A DNA stretch of 55,400 nucleotides from positions 2,398 to 57,797 of the forward strand of contig JAHEZH010000012.1 in the NCBI GenBank assembly GCA_023251155.1. Reading direction: 5' to 3'. The notes below the pieces were generated by a model. The model saw only the letters and a list, made by a program, of their open reading frames with translations. It was not told where the DNA came from and made no database searches. Every line of letters starts with the position of its first letter. Within the stretch, counting starts at the first letter, position 1. This DNA comes from Flammeovirgaceae bacterium (GTDB lineage: Bacteria; Bacteroidota; Bacteroidia; Cytophagales; Cyclobacteriaceae). Below, piece after piece: positions 25,312-34,194 of this stretch. The position numbers were made by a program, and so were the translations under genes.

Positions 25312-26643
25312 TCAATTCATTTTTTCGATGATCTTGCTTGTTTCATTGCCTTCGAAGGTACCATCGGGCTTATTGAGCAGATAGTCAAAAATGTCTGCTT
25401 CCTCAAATTTTACCAGCGAACCGGCCTTAAGATCGGGTATCTCGTAAGGGTCGTTTTGTAAAATGCCTTCCATCCTGCCGCTGTTCCATTGGGTGACCTC
25501 TACCCACATCCATTCATTGCCACCATCATTGCCTGTAGGGAAGGGTACCTTTACCATAATAGAATAACCGGGCTTCAATCCGGCCAGAAATAGTTTTTTC
25601 ATATCGGGTAAATGGGTCCTGGCTTCCCGGCTTACCTGCATCAGTTCTTCGTTATGTTTGATGTAGGTGATCGAATCAGTGGCTCCGAATAAAAGATCGA
25701 TGACTTCTTTGGCCTGCTGCTGAATAGAGCCCTGCTCTGGATCAAAAGCAATGCGCAATTGGGTAGATGGATTGTCCCCTTCCTCAGGCTCAGCATAGGT
25801 AAGGTGTATGGCGGCTTTTTGTAAGGCATCCTTTTCCATACTTTCAATGAGCGTTACACGGATTTTTTCGTTCCTGATTTTCGGTATGTCAATCGTGAGG
25901 GTGGAGTCAGCCTGTATGAAGGGCGATTCGTACAACGATTGTAAGGTAGCATTCACCAGGTTACCAAATGGATTACTATCCGAGCAGGGAAAATCACGAA
26001 GCGATATTTCGGGTAGGGCGAATTTATTCATGCCCAGTGAGACGACACGACAATATGCTTCTTCGCGGTAGCTGTGCAGTGTTACCTGGCTGGTGATGTC
26101 AAGCTGTTCTTCGTTGAAGCTTTCGATGCGATGAGTTTTCCACGTAGCAGGGCCGAAGAGCTCGAAGGTACTCATGTCTAATGCAAAGGCTTTTTTGTTT
26201 TGCAGCAGCGCATAGACGAGGTCATTGATGGAGTGTTGTTTCTTCACTACCTCTTTGCTGGGGCCGAAGAAGGTGAATACTATGTTCGCCCTGGTGCTGG
26301 CCAGTTCCTGTACTTCATCAGCAGAGAGGTAACCCAATGCAGCGGCCATCTCATCCGGTTTAGGTAATGTAAAGTCTTCGTCTCCGGGTTGGCTGAAGGT
26401 AACTTTGTACCCATCGTAGGTAAGCGCATCCGGAATTTCATCTACTACTTTGAACTGCGGCATCAGTTCCTTTGCTTTCGCTATGCCAGTAGCCAGCGTG
26501 ATGGTCTCGTCCAGCGGGAAGATGACTACGGCTGATATAAAGCTTTCTTCCAGTACGCTCATTTTTTCCTGGTGTGAGGCATCATTGGTTTGGGAAGCAG
26601 GGGTGCAGGCTGTGATGATGAAGAAGAGGATGAAGTAACGCAC
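25312..26643 (-). CDS. DUF2314 lipoprotein
   Basis: 443 aa if read from the GTG at 26643, which gives VRYFILFFIITAC, a good lipoprotein signal with Cys near residue 13. A TTG at 26688 would add 15 unlikely residues, and no ATG is available. The C-terminal 90 residues are the DUF2314 domain: LKPGYSIMVKVPFPTGNDGGNEWMWVEVTQWNSGRMEGILQNDPYEIPDLKAGSLVKFEEADIFDYLLNKPDG. The first 330 residues (DEIPDALTYDGYKVTFSQPGDEDFTLPKPDEMAAALGYLS) resemble an uncharacterised companion region of DUF2314 proteins. No function is known. A small lipoprotein gene lies 54 bases upstream in the same direction, so the two likely form an operon. Confidence 0.8.
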   Translation of the reverse strand: MRYFILFFIITACTPASQTNDASHQEKMSVLEESFISAVVIFPLDETITLATGIAKAKELMPQFKVVDEIPDALTYDGYKVTFSQPGDEDFTLPKPDEMAAALGYLSADEVQELASTRANIVFTFFGPSKEVVKKQHSINDLVYALLQNKKAFALDMSTFELFGPATWKTHRIESFNEEQLDITSQVTLHSYREEAYCRVVSLGMNKFALPEISLRDFPCSDSNPFGNLVNATLQSLYESPFIQADSTLTIDIPKIRNEKIRVTLIESMEKDALQKAAIHLTYAEPEEGDNPSTQLRIAFDPEQGSIQQQAKEVIDLLFGATDSITYIKHNEELMQVSREARTHLPDMKKLFLAGLKPGYSIMVKVPFPTGNDGGNEWMWVEVTQWNSGRMEGILQNDPYEIPDLKAGSLVKFEEADIFDYLLNKPDGTFEGNETSKIIEKMN

Positions 26644-26697
26644 GATATTATGCTTTAAAAGAATGAGTGGATTACAAGTGGTAGTCAAAAAGTTGGA

Positions 26698-27033
26698 TCA
26701 AAACTTTCCATAGAAGCTGGAAATGTCAAAATAGAATTTCTGTTCGGAGCCATCGGTGCGCTTGTAGGTGAGGACATCGAAGGGCTTTTTATCTTTGAAG
26801 ATCAACGTCTGGCTTTTGAGCTCAAGGCTTTGATGATGAGCGGCTACCCATTGATACTCTTCGCGTACACTTTTTATTTTCACCGCTTTTTCAAAAGATG
26901 ATCCATCACGCTCAAAATCGTTGTCATCTGCTGCGGCCTGCACAGTTGCAGTAGAGGCTGCCTGTCTGGAGGAATGACAACCTGTAACGGCAATCAAAGT
27001 TGCAAATAGTGTAAGGCTAATCCAGGATTTCAT
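26698..27033 (-). CDS. Small lipoprotein of unknown function
   Basis: 111 aa with lipobox AVTGC (Cys19). After an Ala/Asp-rich linker, residues about 45-111 (EKAVKIKSVREEYQWVAAHHQSLELKSQTLIFKDKKPFDVLTYKRTDGSEQKFYFDISSFYGKF) form a compact alpha/beta pattern, with strands repeating roughly every ten residues. I do not recognise the family. It precedes the DUF2314 lipoprotein by 54 bases in the same direction and is probably its partner. Confidence 0.72.
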   Translation of the reverse strand: MKSWISLTLFATLIAVTGCHSSRQAASTATVQAAADDNDFERDGSSFEKAVKIKSVREEYQWVAAHHQSLELKSQTLIFKDKKPFDVLTYKRTDGSEQKFYFDISSFYGKF

Positions 27034-27220
27034 GAAGGGGTGGTTTTTCGGAGTAGAAGTAAAATTATAAAAAGGAATCTATAATCCACAGTATAATCAC
27101 CCTTCCATTAATGGAGTTTCACCAGCATACACTTCAACGAGCCTTCTGCAATGTTGAAGATTAAAGTTTAAAAAAGGTCACGATGGGGGATTGCTTTGGT
27201 CGTTCCTCCCACGCATGGCG

Positions 27221-27248
27221 GTCGATCGCTCAATGATCAGCGATCGAC
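27221..27248 (-). repeat. 10-bp inverted repeat across the protease stop codon
   Basis: GTCGATCGCT (27221-27230) and AGCGATCGAC (27239-27248), loop of 8. The stop codon of the protease (27237-27239) lies inside. No U-tract follows on either strand, so it is not a standard terminator. It adjoins a partial copy of the dispersed repeat (27184-27220, GGATTGCTTTGGTCGTTCC). Confidence 0.7.
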
Positions 27249-28160
27249 AGGGACTACGTTCACGTTCATCAGTTCGGTATGGCGGATGACGGAGATGTCG
27301 GTCATGGCCAATACATTTCGTTTGGTGAGTTCTTTAAACAAATCCTGTGTGCTGTTCATGGGCTTGCCATTGAAGGACACAATGATGTCGCCTTCTTTTA
27401 CCTGCGAACGTGATGCCGGTGAATCGGGTTCGATCCCCACCACAAACAATCCGTTCTGATTGGGCAGGTGATAGTGACGGAGAATCTTGGCGTTGACGGG
27501 CACTTCCTGCAAGGCAAAACCAAGATAGGCTTTGAATACTTTCCCGTCTTTAATCAACTGGCTGGCAATGGCTTTGGCTGTATTGATATCGACCGAGAAG
27601 CTAAGGCCCTGTGCACCTTGTATGATGGCGGTGTTCACGCCAATCACTTCGCCATCGGTATTGATCATGGGGCCACCGGAGTTACCCGGATTCAATGCCG
27701 CATCGGATTGAATGACGTTATCGACCAGCCGGCCGGATTGGGTGCGCAGGCTTCTGCCCAATGCACTGACCACACCGGTAGTAACGGTATGCTGGTAGCC
27801 ATAGGGGTTGCCAATGGCTATGACGAATTGGCCAATCTGCAGATTAGCCGCATCGCCCATCCGCGCAACAGAATATCCGTTTGCATAGATCTTCAATATG
27901 GCCAGGTCACTGTCCGGGTCTTGCCCGATGAGGGTGGCTTCAATCTCGTTTTCATTAAGCAGGCTCACCATGATTTTGTCGGCCTTGTTCACCACGTGAC
28001 TGTTGGTGAAAATCAGTCCGTCCGAGGAGAAAATGAACCCGGAGCCTGATCCTGCCGGGCGCAGCTTTCCGTCGTTTGCTTTTTTGAATACATCTATTTT
28101 TACTACCGCATTCTTTACTTTTTGTACGGCATCGATGATCATTTGTGAGAAAGCATCCAT
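27237..28160 (-). CDS. HtrA-type serine protease with one PDZ domain, no signal peptide
   Basis: 307 aa from the ATG at 28160, preceded by an A-rich leader; a TTG at 28205 would add 15 residues. The chymotrypsin-fold domain has a full triad: His in FTNSHVV, Asp in DPDSDLAIL and Ser in LNPGNSGGP. A PDZ domain follows (about 205-295: LGFALQEVPVNAKILRHYHLPNQNGLFVVGIEPDSPASRSQVKEGDIIVSFNGKPM). There is no signal peptide or membrane segment, unlike DegP and DegQ, so it appears cytoplasmic. It may act in regulated proteolysis or protein quality control. It is monocistronic. The window holds a second, exported HtrA at 32183-33619. Confidence 0.9.
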   Translation of the reverse strand: MDAFSQMIIDAVQKVKNAVVKIDVFKKANDGKLRPAGSGSGFIFSSDGLIFTNSHVVNKADKIMVSLLNENEIEATLIGQDPDSDLAILKIYANGYSVARMGDAANLQIGQFVIAIGNPYGYQHTVTTGVVSALGRSLRTQSGRLVDNVIQSDAALNPGNSGGPMINTDGEVIGVNTAIIQGAQGLSFSVDINTAKAIASQLIKDGKVFKAYLGFALQEVPVNAKILRHYHLPNQNGLFVVGIEPDSPASRSQVKEGDIIVSFNGKPMNSTQDLFKELTKRNVLAMTDISVIRHTELMNVNVVPVDR

Positions 28161-28309
28161 ACTTATTTTTACTTTTACAACGTCGTTACACAAACCGTTG
28201 GCCAATTGTAAAAGAGCGGTAAAAATGTCTACCTTAGGTCAAATTGACTTGTTGCGGTGATTTATAAATTTTGTAACTTTTCACAATCATACATAATTGA
28301 GTCCATACA

Positions 28310-29767
28310 ATGGCCAAACTGAAGAACATCGTTAAACAGCTTTCCGAAAAAGACTTTAAAACGATTCATGATTCATTAATTGAAAGTAATGCAGAGAAGT
28401 CAGCCTACCTGCTGAAGGCATTGCGTGAGCGTCAGCTTTCGGATAGCAAGATCATGGTGGAACTGGAAGTGAATGCCAATGCCTACTACACGCTTCGCTC
28501 ACGACTCAATCAAAAGATCGAAGAGCATTTGCTGCAGCAGATGGAAAGCCCGCGTACCGACATTCTGCGTAAAGTGGCCAACCTCAATGAAGTATTGTTT
28601 ACCAAGAAGAGAACCATCTCGATTGCCACGCTCAAGAAACTGGAAAAAGAACTGATCGACTATGATCTGGCCAATGAACTGACGGTAGTATATAAATCAC
28701 TAAAGAAAATCCACGTTAACTCTTCTGAACATTTTAACTACTCGCAGCTGTATAACCGCCACGTGGCGTATATGCTGGCGGTAGATAAATCGGAAGACCT
28801 GCTGGCCGACTATTTCAAAAAATACGGAAGCTATCTGCTATCTGGCGATGAAGTAGAAAAACTCGGACTTACGCTCTTACTGAAAGAGATGCAGAACGTG
28901 GCCAAACTGTATGAGTCGCACCGCCTGTATGTGTACCAAAGCTGCATGCTGGTGTTTCACCGTTTGTTTGTAGAGCCGGAAGACAACGTGCAGCAGGAGG
29001 GAGAGTCCATCGAAGATATCTTTGCTCACGTTCAGAAAATATTTGAAACGTATAACCTCGATCCGCTGTACTATCACATCAACCTGGTGTTTGAATTCCT
29101 GAAGCTGGAATACTACAATCACTACAAAGTGTATCGCCAGGCAGAGAAATATTTTGAAGAAGTAAACGATGCGGCATCCAACCTGCTGGTGAACTATCCC
29201 TACTACACGTTCTCTTCACAGTTCCTCATCTCCAAGCTGGAGCGCTACCTGCGTATGGGCACGGAAAAGGAATTGTATTCCGAGAACGAAGCCATGTTTC
29301 TGGAGTTTGAAGCGGACCCGATGGATGTGCCCGGTCATTTGATCTATGTGGTGTACAAGGCGTTGTCCAGTTACTATGTGGGTAAGTACGAGGAGGCAGC
29401 CAAACTGATCAACAACATGCTGAACGACACCAGCCTGAAGAAATATCCGTTTGCCCAGATGGAAGTGAAAGCCTTGCTGGCGCTTCAGTATTGCATGCTG
29501 AAAGATTTTGAATTGTTCAACCAGCTCACCAACAGCATACAACGCCAGATCAGGATGTTTGGTAAAGATGCCTGTGAAAATGTGATGCTCTTTATCAAGA
29601 TACTGAAGATAGCAGTAAGTGAAGCAAAGAAAGAGAAGCCCAAGAAGATTGCCGCACTGATACCCAAGTTCAAATCACTGACTGTAAACTATTTCGCCCC
29701 TACCACTTTTATCAAAATGGACGACAAGTTTGTGGATAACCTGACTGCCATCGAGCCGGTGACGTAA
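28310..29767 (+). CDS. All-helical repeat-like protein of unknown function
   Basis: 485 aa, cytoplasmic, no signal peptide. It is mostly amphipathic helix. The N-terminal 100 residues (AKLKNIVKQLSEKDFKTIHDSLIESNAEKSAYLLKALRERQLSD...YYTLRSRLNQKIEEHLLQQM) look like a winged-helix-like or helical bundle module, and the remainder (about 110-460) has TPR-like helix pairs, for example YVVYKALSSYYVGKYEEAAKLINNMLND. No catalytic motif is visible. It is basic at the C terminus (KKEKPKKIAALIPKFKSL). The architecture of an N-terminal helical domain plus TPR-like repeats suggests a scaffold or regulator. It diverges from the cytoplasmic HtrA across 149 bases, which may link the two. Confidence 0.8.
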   Translation: MAKLKNIVKQLSEKDFKTIHDSLIESNAEKSAYLLKALRERQLSDSKIMVELEVNANAYYTLRSRLNQKIEEHLLQQMESPRTDILRKVANLNEVLFTKKRTISIATLKKLEKELIDYDLANELTVVYKSLKKIHVNSSEHFNYSQLYNRHVAYMLAVDKSEDLLADYFKKYGSYLLSGDEVEKLGLTLLLKEMQNVAKLYESHRLYVYQSCMLVFHRLFVEPEDNVQQEGESIEDIFAHVQKIFETYNLDPLYYHINLVFEFLKLEYYNHYKVYRQAEKYFEEVNDAASNLLVNYPYYTFSSQFLISKLERYLRMGTEKELYSENEAMFLEFEADPMDVPGHLIYVVYKALSSYYVGKYEEAAKLINNMLNDTSLKKYPFAQMEVKALLALQYCMLKDFELFNQLTNSIQRQIRMFGKDACENVMLFIKILKIAVSEAKKEKPKKIAALIPKFKSLTVNYFAPTTFIKMDDKFVDNLTAIEPVT

Positions 29768-29953
29768 CTGGTTGCCTGTTAACCGTGTTGTTTTTAGTGC
29801 CCTCACCAATAACTGATTTTGTTAACGGGCGAAGAGTACTAATCAGGTGGGGTATGGTTTCTCCGTTCCGTTAAGCCATGCAAAACCTTTCTGATCTCTT
29901 TCGCCTCCATTATGACTGAATGGCAAGCCGCTGCTGATCGTATTCAGCTCCAT

Positions 29954-29980
29954 AAAAAAAGCGGAGTATAAACTCCGCCT
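29954..29980 (-). terminator. Terminator of the response regulator gene
   Basis: GCGGAGT (29961-29967) pairs with ACTCCGC (29972-29978), loop ATAA. Read leftward, seven U follow (plus-strand A-run at 29954-29960). It lies 40 bases past the regulator stop at 30021. Confidence 0.85.
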
Positions 29981-30020
29981 TTCATATCCTATAGTTAAAT
30001 CGACTAATCTTCAAAATGGT

Positions 30021-30428
30021 TTACACTTCCAGTTTCAGAATCGAGTCGTGTGAGAGTGGCTTGTTCAGATAAAGCTTCACGTTGGTGTATTTCTTCGAGC
30101 GGTTGAAGTCCTGCGGGTTGATGGATGAGGTAAGCATCACAATCTTGCATTTCTTCTTCGCCACATTGGACAGCTTCTCAAACTCATCCAGAAACTGGAA
30201 TCCATCCATCAAAGGCATATCAATGTCAAGGAAGATCACATCCGGAAGTACTTTATCGGCTACGTCCAGGCGTTCCATGTTTTTCAGAAACTCAATGGCA
30301 CTTTTTGCTCCGGTGTGTGTATAGATGTTCTCCGTGATGGCAGCTGCCTCAATCATTTTTTGATTAATGAGGTTATCAATCTCATTATCATCAATCAACA
30401 TTACAGTGCGATATTTCTTACCGGCCAT
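30021..30428 (-). CDS. Single-domain response regulator (receiver only)
   Basis: 135 aa. A CheY-like receiver with the acidic pair in MLIDDNEID, the phospho-acceptor Asp68 in IFLDIDMP, Thr/Ser at MLTSS and Lys in YLNKPL. There is no output domain. No histidine kinase gene is nearby, so the cognate kinase is elsewhere. Such lone receivers act in phosphorelays or bind partner proteins. It resembles the small receivers that Bacteroidota place after hybrid kinases. Monocistronic with its own terminator. Confidence 0.93.
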   Translation of the reverse strand: MAGKKYRTVMLIDDNEIDNLINQKMIEAAAITENIYTHTGAKSAIEFLKNMERLDVADKVLPDVIFLDIDMPLMDGFQFLDEFEKLSNVAKKKCKIVMLTSSINPQDFNRSKKYTNVKLYLNKPLSHDSILKLEV

Positions 30429-30504
30429 GATACAAGTGGTTTAGGATAAAAGTAGGCCAAAGGGTAGTAAAATCCAAGTGGCCTATCAATTTCTGAAATG
30501 GTGT

Positions 30505-32046
30505 CTATAGTTCAAATTTAATACCCTGTGCAAGGGGCAGTGTATCTCCGAAGTTGATGGTATTGGTTTGCCTGCGCATGTACACTTTCCAGGCATCCGA
30601 GCCGGATTCCCTGCCGCCACCGGTTTCCTTTTCGCCTCCAAAGGCACCACCTATTTCAGCACCTGACGTACCGATATTGACATTGGCAATGCCGCAGTCT
30701 GAGCCGCCGGAAGACAGGAACCGCTCCATCTCGCGCATGTTGGTAGTCATGATGGAGGACGATAGTCCTTGCTGTACTCCGTTCTGCAATTCAATGGCTT
30801 CTTCCAGTGTTTTGTATTTGATCAGGTAAAGGATCGGAGCGAAGGTCTCCTGCTGCACGATGCTGTATTCATTTTTGACTTCAGCAATGGCCGGCTTCAC
30901 ATAGCATCCGGATTCATACCCCTTTCCGTTAAGCACACCTCCTTTTACCACGAACTCGCCTCCTTCTTCCTTCACTTTCCGCAAAGCAGCCGTATAGGAT
31001 TTTACCGCCAGGGTGTCGATCAGCGGCCCCACATGATTGCCCGTATCCAACGGGTTGCCAATACGTAATTGGGAATAGGCTTTCTTCAATTGCTCTTTTA
31101 CCTGGTCATAGATTTTCTCGTGGATAATCAGTCTGCGCGTCGTGGTGCAGCGCTGGCCCGCAGTACCCACCGCGCCAAACAGTGCTCCGCGGATTGCCAT
31201 TTCCAGATCGGCATGTTCTGTGATGATGATGGCATTGTTGCCACCGAGCTCGAGCAATGCTCGTCCCAGCCGGCCGCTAACGGTGGTTGATAATGCCTTG
31301 CCCATGCGTGTAGAGCCGGTGGCGGATACTAACGGTATGTTTTTATTGGAGGCGATGAGCTGTCCCACTTTATAATCACCATTCACCAGGCAGGAAACGC
31401 CTTCCGGAACACCATTCTTTTGGAATACATTGATAATGATGTTCTGGCAAGCGATACCGCAGAGCGGAGTTTTTTCAGAAGGCTTCCAGATACATACATC
31501 GCCACATACCCAGGCCAGCATGGAGTTCCATGACCATACGGCTACCGGAAAATTAAATGCGGAAATAATACCGACCACACCCAGCGGATGGTATTGCTCG
31601 TACATGCGGTGGTGCGGGCGCTCGGAATGCATGGTGAATCCATGCAGCTGACGCGAAAGGCCGACAGCAAAGTCGCAGATGTCAATCATCTCCTGTACTT
31701 CGCCCAATCCTTCCTGATAGGACTTGCCCATTTCGTACGATACCAGTTTACCCAGCGGCTCTTTGTGCTTTCGCAGTGCTTCGCCGATCTGGCGCACAAT
31801 CTCACCGCGCCTCGGGGCAGGTACCGATCTCCATTCCTTAAATGCTTTTTGTGAGGTGGCGATTACTTTTTCAAATGCTTTTTCATCGGTGGACTGAACC
31901 CGGGCAATCAGCTTACCATCTACCGGAGAAAAAGATTCGATAGCCACGCCTGACGAGCGAAGCCAGTTCTGCCCGGTAGAGGTACCGGCATTGGATTTCT
32001 TTATACCCAGAACATCAAGTGCTTCAACGATTCCAAAATTCTTCAT
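30505..32046 (-). CDS. Aldehyde dehydrogenase, ALDH7 (aminoadipate-semialdehyde) type
   Basis: 513 aa from ATG 32046 (MKNFGIVEALDVLGI). An upstream reading from 32235 would be translated through a repeat-like intergenic sequence and is rejected. Oxidises an aldehyde with NAD+. The catalytic residues are present: Glu266 in LLELGGNN and Cys300 in GTAGQRCTTTRRL. The stretch LHGFTMHSERPHHRMYEQYHPLGVVGIISAFNFPVAVWSWN places it in the ALDH7/antiquitin branch, whose members oxidise alpha-aminoadipate semialdehyde (piperideine-6-carboxylate) in lysine breakdown. The family assignment is from sequence; the substrate is inferred. It lies 136 bases downstream of the periplasmic HtrA gene in the same direction. 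No lysine 2-oxoglutarate reductase or aminotransferase gene is near. Confidence 0.9.
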   Translation of the reverse strand: MKNFGIVEALDVLGIKKSNAGTSTGQNWLRSSGVAIESFSPVDGKLIARVQSTDEKAFEKVIATSQKAFKEWRSVPAPRRGEIVRQIGEALRKHKEPLGKLVSYEMGKSYQEGLGEVQEMIDICDFAVGLSRQLHGFTMHSERPHHRMYEQYHPLGVVGIISAFNFPVAVWSWNSMLAWVCGDVCIWKPSEKTPLCGIACQNIIINVFQKNGVPEGVSCLVNGDYKVGQLIASNKNIPLVSATGSTRMGKALSTTVSGRLGRALLELGGNNAIIITEHADLEMAIRGALFGAVGTAGQRCTTTRRLIIHEKIYDQVKEQLKKAYSQLRIGNPLDTGNHVGPLIDTLAVKSYTAALRKVKEEGGEFVVKGGVLNGKGYESGCYVKPAIAEVKNEYSIVQQETFAPILYLIKYKTLEEAIELQNGVQQGLSSSIMTTNMREMERFLSSGGSDCGIANVNIGTSGAEIGGAFGGEKETGGGRESGSDAWKVYMRRQTNTINFGDTLPLAQGIKFEL

Positions 32047-32182
32047 AGCCTCATTCAAAAAAAGTGTGGCTGCAAAGTAACTGTTTTTTATGGAGACCTG
32101 GCTGCCGGTGACCGGCCTTTGGCTGTTGGTTGTTAGCCCATTAGTTATTAGCTGAAGGCCAGCAGCGGATAACTGGCGATGT

Positions 32183-33619
32183 CTACCACTCCAGTCCGAT
32201 GGTTCCTTTGCCTCCTTCTTTGAAGCGGCCTTCAATCAATACACCGCCTTTCTTGATATTTAAGATCTGGTTGAGGTCTTCTACATTATCAATCGCCACT
32301 TTATCCACGTACGTGATAATGAATCCCTCTTTCATGCCGGCCTTTTTCCATTTACCATCCGTGAGTGATTTGATGCGTACGCCTCCATCGAGGTTGAGAC
32401 GGGTGAGTTCGCTGTAGGCAACATCTTCCAGGGTGGCACCTTCCAGTTCAAAGCGTATTTCTTTCTTTTGAATCACATCCAATCCTTCATAATCCTTCAG
32501 CTTCACTTTTACGGTTTTGCTGCCAGCTCCTCTGCGATAAGTGATCATGACCTCAGCCCCCGGGCGGTTGCGTGCCACCCATTCCTGCAGTTCGGATACA
32601 TTGGTGACAAAGTGATCATCTACGTGCGTAATCACATCGCCTCTTTCAATTCCGGATTGCTCTGCGGCACTTCCTTTGTTGACATCGCTGATAAAAATGC
32701 CCTGGGTTACATCCAGTTCCTGATCTTCGGCAAGAGCGGCAGTAACATCCACAATGCGTACACCCAGCAGCCCGCGTTTCACTTCACCATACTCCAGCAG
32801 ATCGTCCATGATTTTTTTTACCAGGCTCACCGGTATGGCAAATGAATATCCGGAATAGCTTCCGGTGGAGGTGGCAATAGCCGAGTTGATACCAATCAGT
32901 TCACCTTTCAGATTGACCAGGGCACCACCACTGTTGCCTGGGTTCACGGCAGCATCGGTTTGGATGAAGGATTCTACCTGCAGATTGTTGCGCTCGTGGA
33001 GGATACCAATGTTTCGTGCTTTGGCACTGACAATGCCAGCGGTAACGGTAGAATTTAAGTCGAACGGATTACCAATGGCGAGCACCCATTCTCCGGGAGT
33101 AATGGCATCAGAGTTACCGTATTGGAGAAAGGGTAAATCCGTAGCTTTTACTTTTAGCAATGCAAGATCGGTACCGGGATCAGTGCCGATGAGGTTAGCA
33201 TAGAACCGCTGGTTGTTATTCATCACGACTTCAATGCTGCTCGCTTCTTCAATCACATGATAGTTGGTGACGATATAGCCGTCATCAGAAATAATAACTC
33301 CTGATCCGGAGGAGTGTGCCTGTGGACTGGAGAAGCTGTTCAATGCATTGATGCTGAACTCACCCGTTCCATAACTGGTGCGTATATGCACTACGGCCGG
33401 GGTCACGGCTTTTGCTGCGGCTTCAAAGTTTAATTGTACCGGAATTTTTACGGAAGAGTCGGCTACGGCATAATTGGCGGCCAGCTTCATGTTCTGCCTT
33501 TGCTCGATGGAATTATAGGCACGGGGAACGCCGATGTAGCGTATGGTTACCCATGTACCTATTACCGCTCCGATACATGCTGAACAAGCTACCAGCAACA
33601 CGATTAATGACCGCTTCAT
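32183..33619 (-). CDS. Periplasmic HtrA/Deg serine protease with two PDZ domains
   Basis: 478 aa from ATG 33619 (a TTG at 33625 is also possible). An N-terminal hydrophobic segment (about 5-28) anchors or exports it. The protease domain has the full triad: His in YIVTNYHVI, Asp in DPGTDLALL and Ser in VNPGNSGGAL. Two PDZ domains follow (about 280-375, LLGVRIVDVTAALAEDQELDVTQGIFI; and about 400-478). This is the DegP/DegQ layout: periplasmic quality control and stress-induced proteolysis. A 136-base gap with repeat-like sequence separates it from the downstream ALDH7-like gene. An Hsp20 gene lies upstream in the same direction but behind its own terminator, so co-transcription is partial at best. 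Confidence 0.94.
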   Translation of the reverse strand: MKRSLIVLLVACSACIGAVIGTWVTIRYIGVPRAYNSIEQRQNMKLAANYAVADSSVKIPVQLNFEAAAKAVTPAVVHIRTSYGTGEFSINALNSFSSPQAHSSGSGVIISDDGYIVTNYHVIEEASSIEVVMNNNQRFYANLIGTDPGTDLALLKVKATDLPFLQYGNSDAITPGEWVLAIGNPFDLNSTVTAGIVSAKARNIGILHERNNLQVESFIQTDAAVNPGNSGGALVNLKGELIGINSAIATSTGSYSGYSFAIPVSLVKKIMDDLLEYGEVKRGLLGVRIVDVTAALAEDQELDVTQGIFISDVNKGSAAEQSGIERGDVITHVDDHFVTNVSELQEWVARNRPGAEVMITYRRGAGSKTVKVKLKDYEGLDVIQKKEIRFELEGATLEDVAYSELTRLNLDGGVRIKSLTDGKWKKAGMKEGFIITYVDKVAIDNVEDLNQILNIKKGGVLIEGRFKEGGKGTIGLEW

Positions 33620-33685
33620 ATTCAATCAGGATTACTTCCTAAACTTAACGTTAAATAAAGAGGAAAAGTCAGGAAGCGGAAAAAT

Positions 33686-33716
33686 AAAAAAGGTGCCCGG
33701 TTGCCCGGACACCTTA
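33686..33716 (-). terminator. Rho-independent terminator after Hsp20
   Basis: AGGTG (33691-33695) pairs with CACCT (33710-33714), then CCGG with CCGG around loop TTGC with one mismatch between. Read leftward it is followed by U-runs (plus-strand A-runs at 33680-33690). It lies about 50 bases past the Hsp20 stop. Confidence 0.8.
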
Positions 33717-33765
33717 CCCTAACCTAAACCTCACTCCAACACTCTTGCCTTTTCTTAGCGGGTAG

Positions 33766-34194
33766 TTAGTCTACCTTGATGGTTTGTTTCAATACTTTCT
33801 TTTCATCCTTAGGGATAGTCAATTCCAGTATACCGTTAGTGTACCTGGCATTGATCTTTGCTCCATCTACATTGTCAGGCAAGTTGAATGACCGGCTGAA
33901 TGAACCGTACTGCGTTTCAATTGAATGATAGTTTTTTTCTTTCTTCTCGTTGGAGAATTTACGTTCTCCGCTCACTTTTAAAACATTGTCATTCAGTTCG
34001 ATTTTGAAATCTTCCTTGCTCAATCCGGGAGCAGCGAAATGAATTTCAAACGAATCGGCACTTTCAATCACATCCACTTTAGGGATGAAGGTACTTCCGC
34101 CAGAGCGGGCAATCGAATCATTGAAGAAGCGATCAACAATGCTGCTAAAAGAAGCAGGAACAAATTCATTGGGGCTATAACGCACGATACTCAT
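33766..34194 (-). CDS. Small heat-shock protein, Hsp20 family
   Basis: 142 aa. A chaperone that holds unfolding proteins. The alpha-crystallin domain runs from about 38 to 130: PKVDVIESADSFEIHFAAPGLSKEDFKIELNDNVLKVSGERK, with the characteristic NARYTNGILELTIPK near the end and the C-terminal KQTIKVD carrying an I-x-V-type anchor. Length is normal. The gene is followed by a terminator. Upstream, at 34287-34344, lies a perfect 17-bp inverted repeat that may control it, and it does not match the CIRCE element. Confidence 0.95.
   Translation of the reverse strand: MSIVRYSPNEFVPASFSSIVDRFFNDSIARSGGSTFIPKVDVIESADSFEIHFAAPGLSKEDFKIELNDNVLKVSGERKFSNEKKEKNYHSIETQYGSFSRSFNLPDNVDGAKINARYTNGILELTIPKDEKKVLKQTIKVD

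Noticed and set aside
32047..32235. N-terminal extension of the aldehyde dehydrogenase
   Set aside because: It reads through repeat-like intergenic sequence and overlaps the end of the HtrA gene; the ATG at 32046 gives a normal ALDH start.
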